Shown: positions 61,688 through 64,000 of the stretch, piece by piece | How the letters are laid out: every line of letters starts with the position of its first letter | Position numbering within the stretch: position 1 is the first letter of the stretch | Assembly: GCF_001540865.1 (NCBI RefSeq) | Contig: NC_033623.1 | Span: forward strand, 2,427,067 to 2,491,066 | DNA from: Ananas comosus | Taxonomy: Eukaryota > Streptophyta > Magnoliopsida > Poales > Bromeliaceae | DNA: 64,000 nt | Direction of reading: 5' to 3' | Notes under the pieces: generated by a model | Told to the model about the DNA's origin: nothing | Database searches by the model: none | What the model saw: only the letters and a program-made list of their open reading frames with translations | Position numbers and translations under genes: made by a program

Positions 61688-63901
61688 ATGTTGGGGGCCA
61701 ATGGGGTTCCGGAGTGTGAAACCCTAGAGCCCCGAATCCTCCTTGCCGAGGAGATCCGGAGCATTCGATCGGTTCTCGGCGGCGAAGTCGCTGAGGGGGA
61801 CATCGTCCGAGCCCTCGCGATCTGCGGCAACAACCCTAACCGCGCTATCAACGTCCTCCTCGACTTGCGGGAGATGGAGTCCAACGACGTCGGAGGAAAT
61901 GGGATTGTAAGTAATTTATGCTCCAACGATGGTAGTAGGATGGGGAATTGCGGTGTTTTGATGTGTGGTATTGAAGTGAAAAAGGAGGAAGCTGATGTTT
62001 GTAGTGAGAGAGAGAGTGCTCCGGTCTCGGAAATTAGGGTTAAAAAGGAAGAATTTGAGATGGATTATGAGAAAGGTGCGATTTTGATGCCCCAAGTAAA
62101 GGTTAAAAAGGAAGAAAATGATGAGGGTTTTGAGGTCGAAGCCGTTCCGATGCTGCAGATTAAAGTTAAGAAGGAAAATTTTGATTCGAATTATGAGAAA
62201 GATGCTGTAATAATGAGAAATGATGGAGAAGTTAAAAAGGAGCGTCAAAGCAGTGTTGTCGATAAATGGGATGACGGATTGGACGAGTATATTCGGGCGA
62301 ACAATGGCTTGGCGAAGAAGCACGAATCCGGTGGAAATGTTAAAAGAGATGAGAAATTAATGGCCAAAAAGGAGGAGCCCTACGGCGGGGATTTACCTGA
62401 TTTGGCTATTACCCATTTTACTCCGTACCTCAATCCGCGCCCTATCTCTGCTATTCGACCGAGTGTGGTCGCCGATCGGAGGCTTCAAGTGGTCTCGGAT
62501 TCGGATTCCGCTGAGCTCGGGGATTTTCCGGAGGAGCCTGAGTGGTTTCTTGTGGGAAAGACTTATATGACTGGGTTGTCCACTTGCCGCGGGAAGAGGA
62601 GGCTCGACGCCGGAGAGATTGTCCATTTGTCTTTTCCGGCCTCTGCATTAAAAAGGGATTATGGTGGGCTTTCGGTCAGCGCAAAGGCGGCGGCTGCGGT
62701 GTCGGAGATCGTCCGCTTCTCAACAAAGCGGTGTGGAGAGGTATAATAGTAATTCGACACTCATTGAACAGTTCTTTTGGTTTTGCCCTAATCTAAGATT
62801 GTTAGGGAGTTATGTTTGTAGCAAAAAAAAATCTGTGTGATCATCGTCTTGTTCATTGATTTGGTTAGATTGGGAGGCTGCTTCCGGAGTGGACTAGATG
62901 TCTCATCCCGCTTGTGAATTCATCGAAGGTTAAGGTTCGAGCAAGAAGCGTGTTTCCTTCAGTGCAACTCAGTTTGATGCAAGATATTGTTCTGTACGCG
63001 AGGTAATTCAATTGTTTTAATTTTTGTTGCAGGTAATGAAAATGTCAAATGCATGATCTTTTTTTGGCCTTTTTCTCTGCAGTTTTTACATCCATAGTTC
63101 GATCTTCACAGAGGGAGACAAATCGTCGTGGAAGCTTTCAGCTCCTTCGCACTTTGATCCTACTGTTCATCCTCTCCCAACACTATTTAAACTACTAAAA
63201 ATCAAACCGTTTAAGAAGGTGTTTGCCAAATATCTTATTATTCTCCTTTTCTTTTTTCATTTACGCAACTTTTTCTTTCCCTTCTTTTCCGTATTGCTTT
63301 GATAGAGTCAGGTCATCCTCATTTTGTCGCTCTTTTGATAACTAGGCTGATTTTACTCCAGCAGAGCTCGACACACGGAAACGCTCTCTAAATCTAAATG
63401 TAAGTTAGATCCTTTATATGAATTCCTTTTCTATGTTGCATTTACAAGCATGTAAATTCCTTTTGGTTGAAGTCCAAATTCATTTGATCTCTTAATCCTT
63501 TACTTGGTTACTTAGATTATTATGTGAGATGGCAGTCTTCAAAGTGATTAAATTGTTTCTTTTTGAAACTAGAAACTATCTTTTTCATGTTACTCGTGGG
63601 TCTGCTAAATCTCTTTTCCTACTTGTGTGCACTGTATCAATAGAGAATACGAACATTATTGTGGTTTAAGTATGCATCTATGATTTAAGTTGAAACAAAA
63701 TGCATCTATAATGATGTATTTATTTTTTGATTATAAAAAAATTAGGATGATGATGATGATGGAGAATCAAAACATATAGTTGGGCTTGCAAAGCGGCGGA
63801 AGGGTTGTGAAACTTATCCTGAGCAATCTAAAGACGAACAAGCAATCTCCGAATCTGCCCTAAATAAGCTTGTTGGAACGGCAGATGTATACGATTTAGA
63901 G
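61688..63901 (+). CDS. RAD5/SMARCA3-like HIRAN helicase, 5' part (cut by window end)
   Basis: Exons seen: 61688-62740, 62869-63002, 63083-63218, 63346-63399 and 63746-63901, all in phase, 511 aa. The rest (SNF2 ATPase halves, RING finger) must lie beyond 64000. Residues 20-60 form a UBA-like helix bundle typical of plant RAD5 proteins. Residues 95-186 are five 21-residue repeats each with VKKE. A HIRAN domain follows at about 285-395 (EWFLVGKTYMTGLST, IGRLLPEWTRCLIPLV, FYIHSS), which in HLTF binds DNA 3' ends. Then comes a Lys/Asp-rich linker with DDDDD. Family role: PCNA polyubiquitination, fork reversal and DNA damage tolerance in the nucleus. RAD5B-type is my preferred assignment over RAD5A because of its neighbours, but the missing part prevents certainty. 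Confidence 0.9.
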
Positions 63902-64000
63902 GTAATCTCACATGGAAATTAGTCCTATTTCAGATTTTAGCAAGCATGTATATATGGAAGTAGGCTTTGAGAAAAAGTTAGTGATATGTCTTTATGGAAC

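Noticed and set aside
1..64000. CRISPR arrays, operons, ribosome binding sites
   Set aside because: Plant nuclear DNA; the regular repeats seen are microsatellites, tandem duplications and transposon ends.

Overview
This is nuclear DNA from a flowering plant. Genes are long and intron-rich with GT-AG introns, leaders carry CT tracts, introns and spacers are AT-rich, and the space between genes is packed with plant-type DNA transposons (hAT, Mutator-like and Tourist-like MITEs, Helitron-like ends), one SINE and one Copia-type LTR. The protein genes look monocot-like to me and some repeats recall bromeliads, but the species is a guess and is not established by the sequence.

Five protein genes were rebuilt exon by exon, and every reading-frame phase closes. 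They are ATG9 (+, CDS 9115-17055, 881 aa), an HR-like lesion-inducing (DoxX-like) membrane protein (+, 20887-24355, 157 aa), actin-related protein 9 (+, 36228-52388, 593 aa), an SBT2-type subtilase (-, 59061-53714, 834 aa) and the 5' part of a RAD5/SMARCA3-like HIRAN helicase (+, from 61688, cut by the window end after 511 aa). ARP9 and the subtilase converge. The subtilase and the RAD5-like gene diverge. As I recall the Arabidopsis map, the HRLI, ARP9 and RAD5B genes also sit close together on chromosome 5, which would make this old microsynteny.

Layout: 1-6100 is a repeat field (two copies of a MITE family in TA/GA microsatellites, Helitron-like tandem units, a GC-rich foldback arm, nested MITEs). 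6180-17330 is ATG9, whose fifth coding intron holds two insertions. 17330-20840 is spacer with a Tourist-like MITE, a SINE and a Mutator-like hairpin MITE. 20840-24400 is HRLI. 24400-28700 is repeat-rich spacer. 28735-36107 is a three-level nest: a foldback element carries a 5.46-kb hAT element in its right arm (8-bp target duplication TGGAGAGC), and that hAT is broken by a smaller hAT-like insertion with a GC-rich cargo. 36200-53300 is ARP9, whose largest intron collected three hAT-type non-autonomous elements and a Tourist-like MITE. 53700-59061 is the subtilase, 59062-61640 is repeats and promoter space, and the RAD5-like gene fills the end.

The genes do not form a pathway: autophagy membrane supply, an ER-type membrane protein, a nuclear actin-related protein, a secreted protease and a DNA-damage-tolerance ATPase. 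The most unusual signals are a MITE family whose two outer ends match each other within a copy but differ completely between copies, an exact 21-residue repeat of SUMO-type VKKE motifs in the RAD5-like N-terminus, two GC-AG introns in one subtilase gene, and an ARP9 intron placed directly after the ATG.
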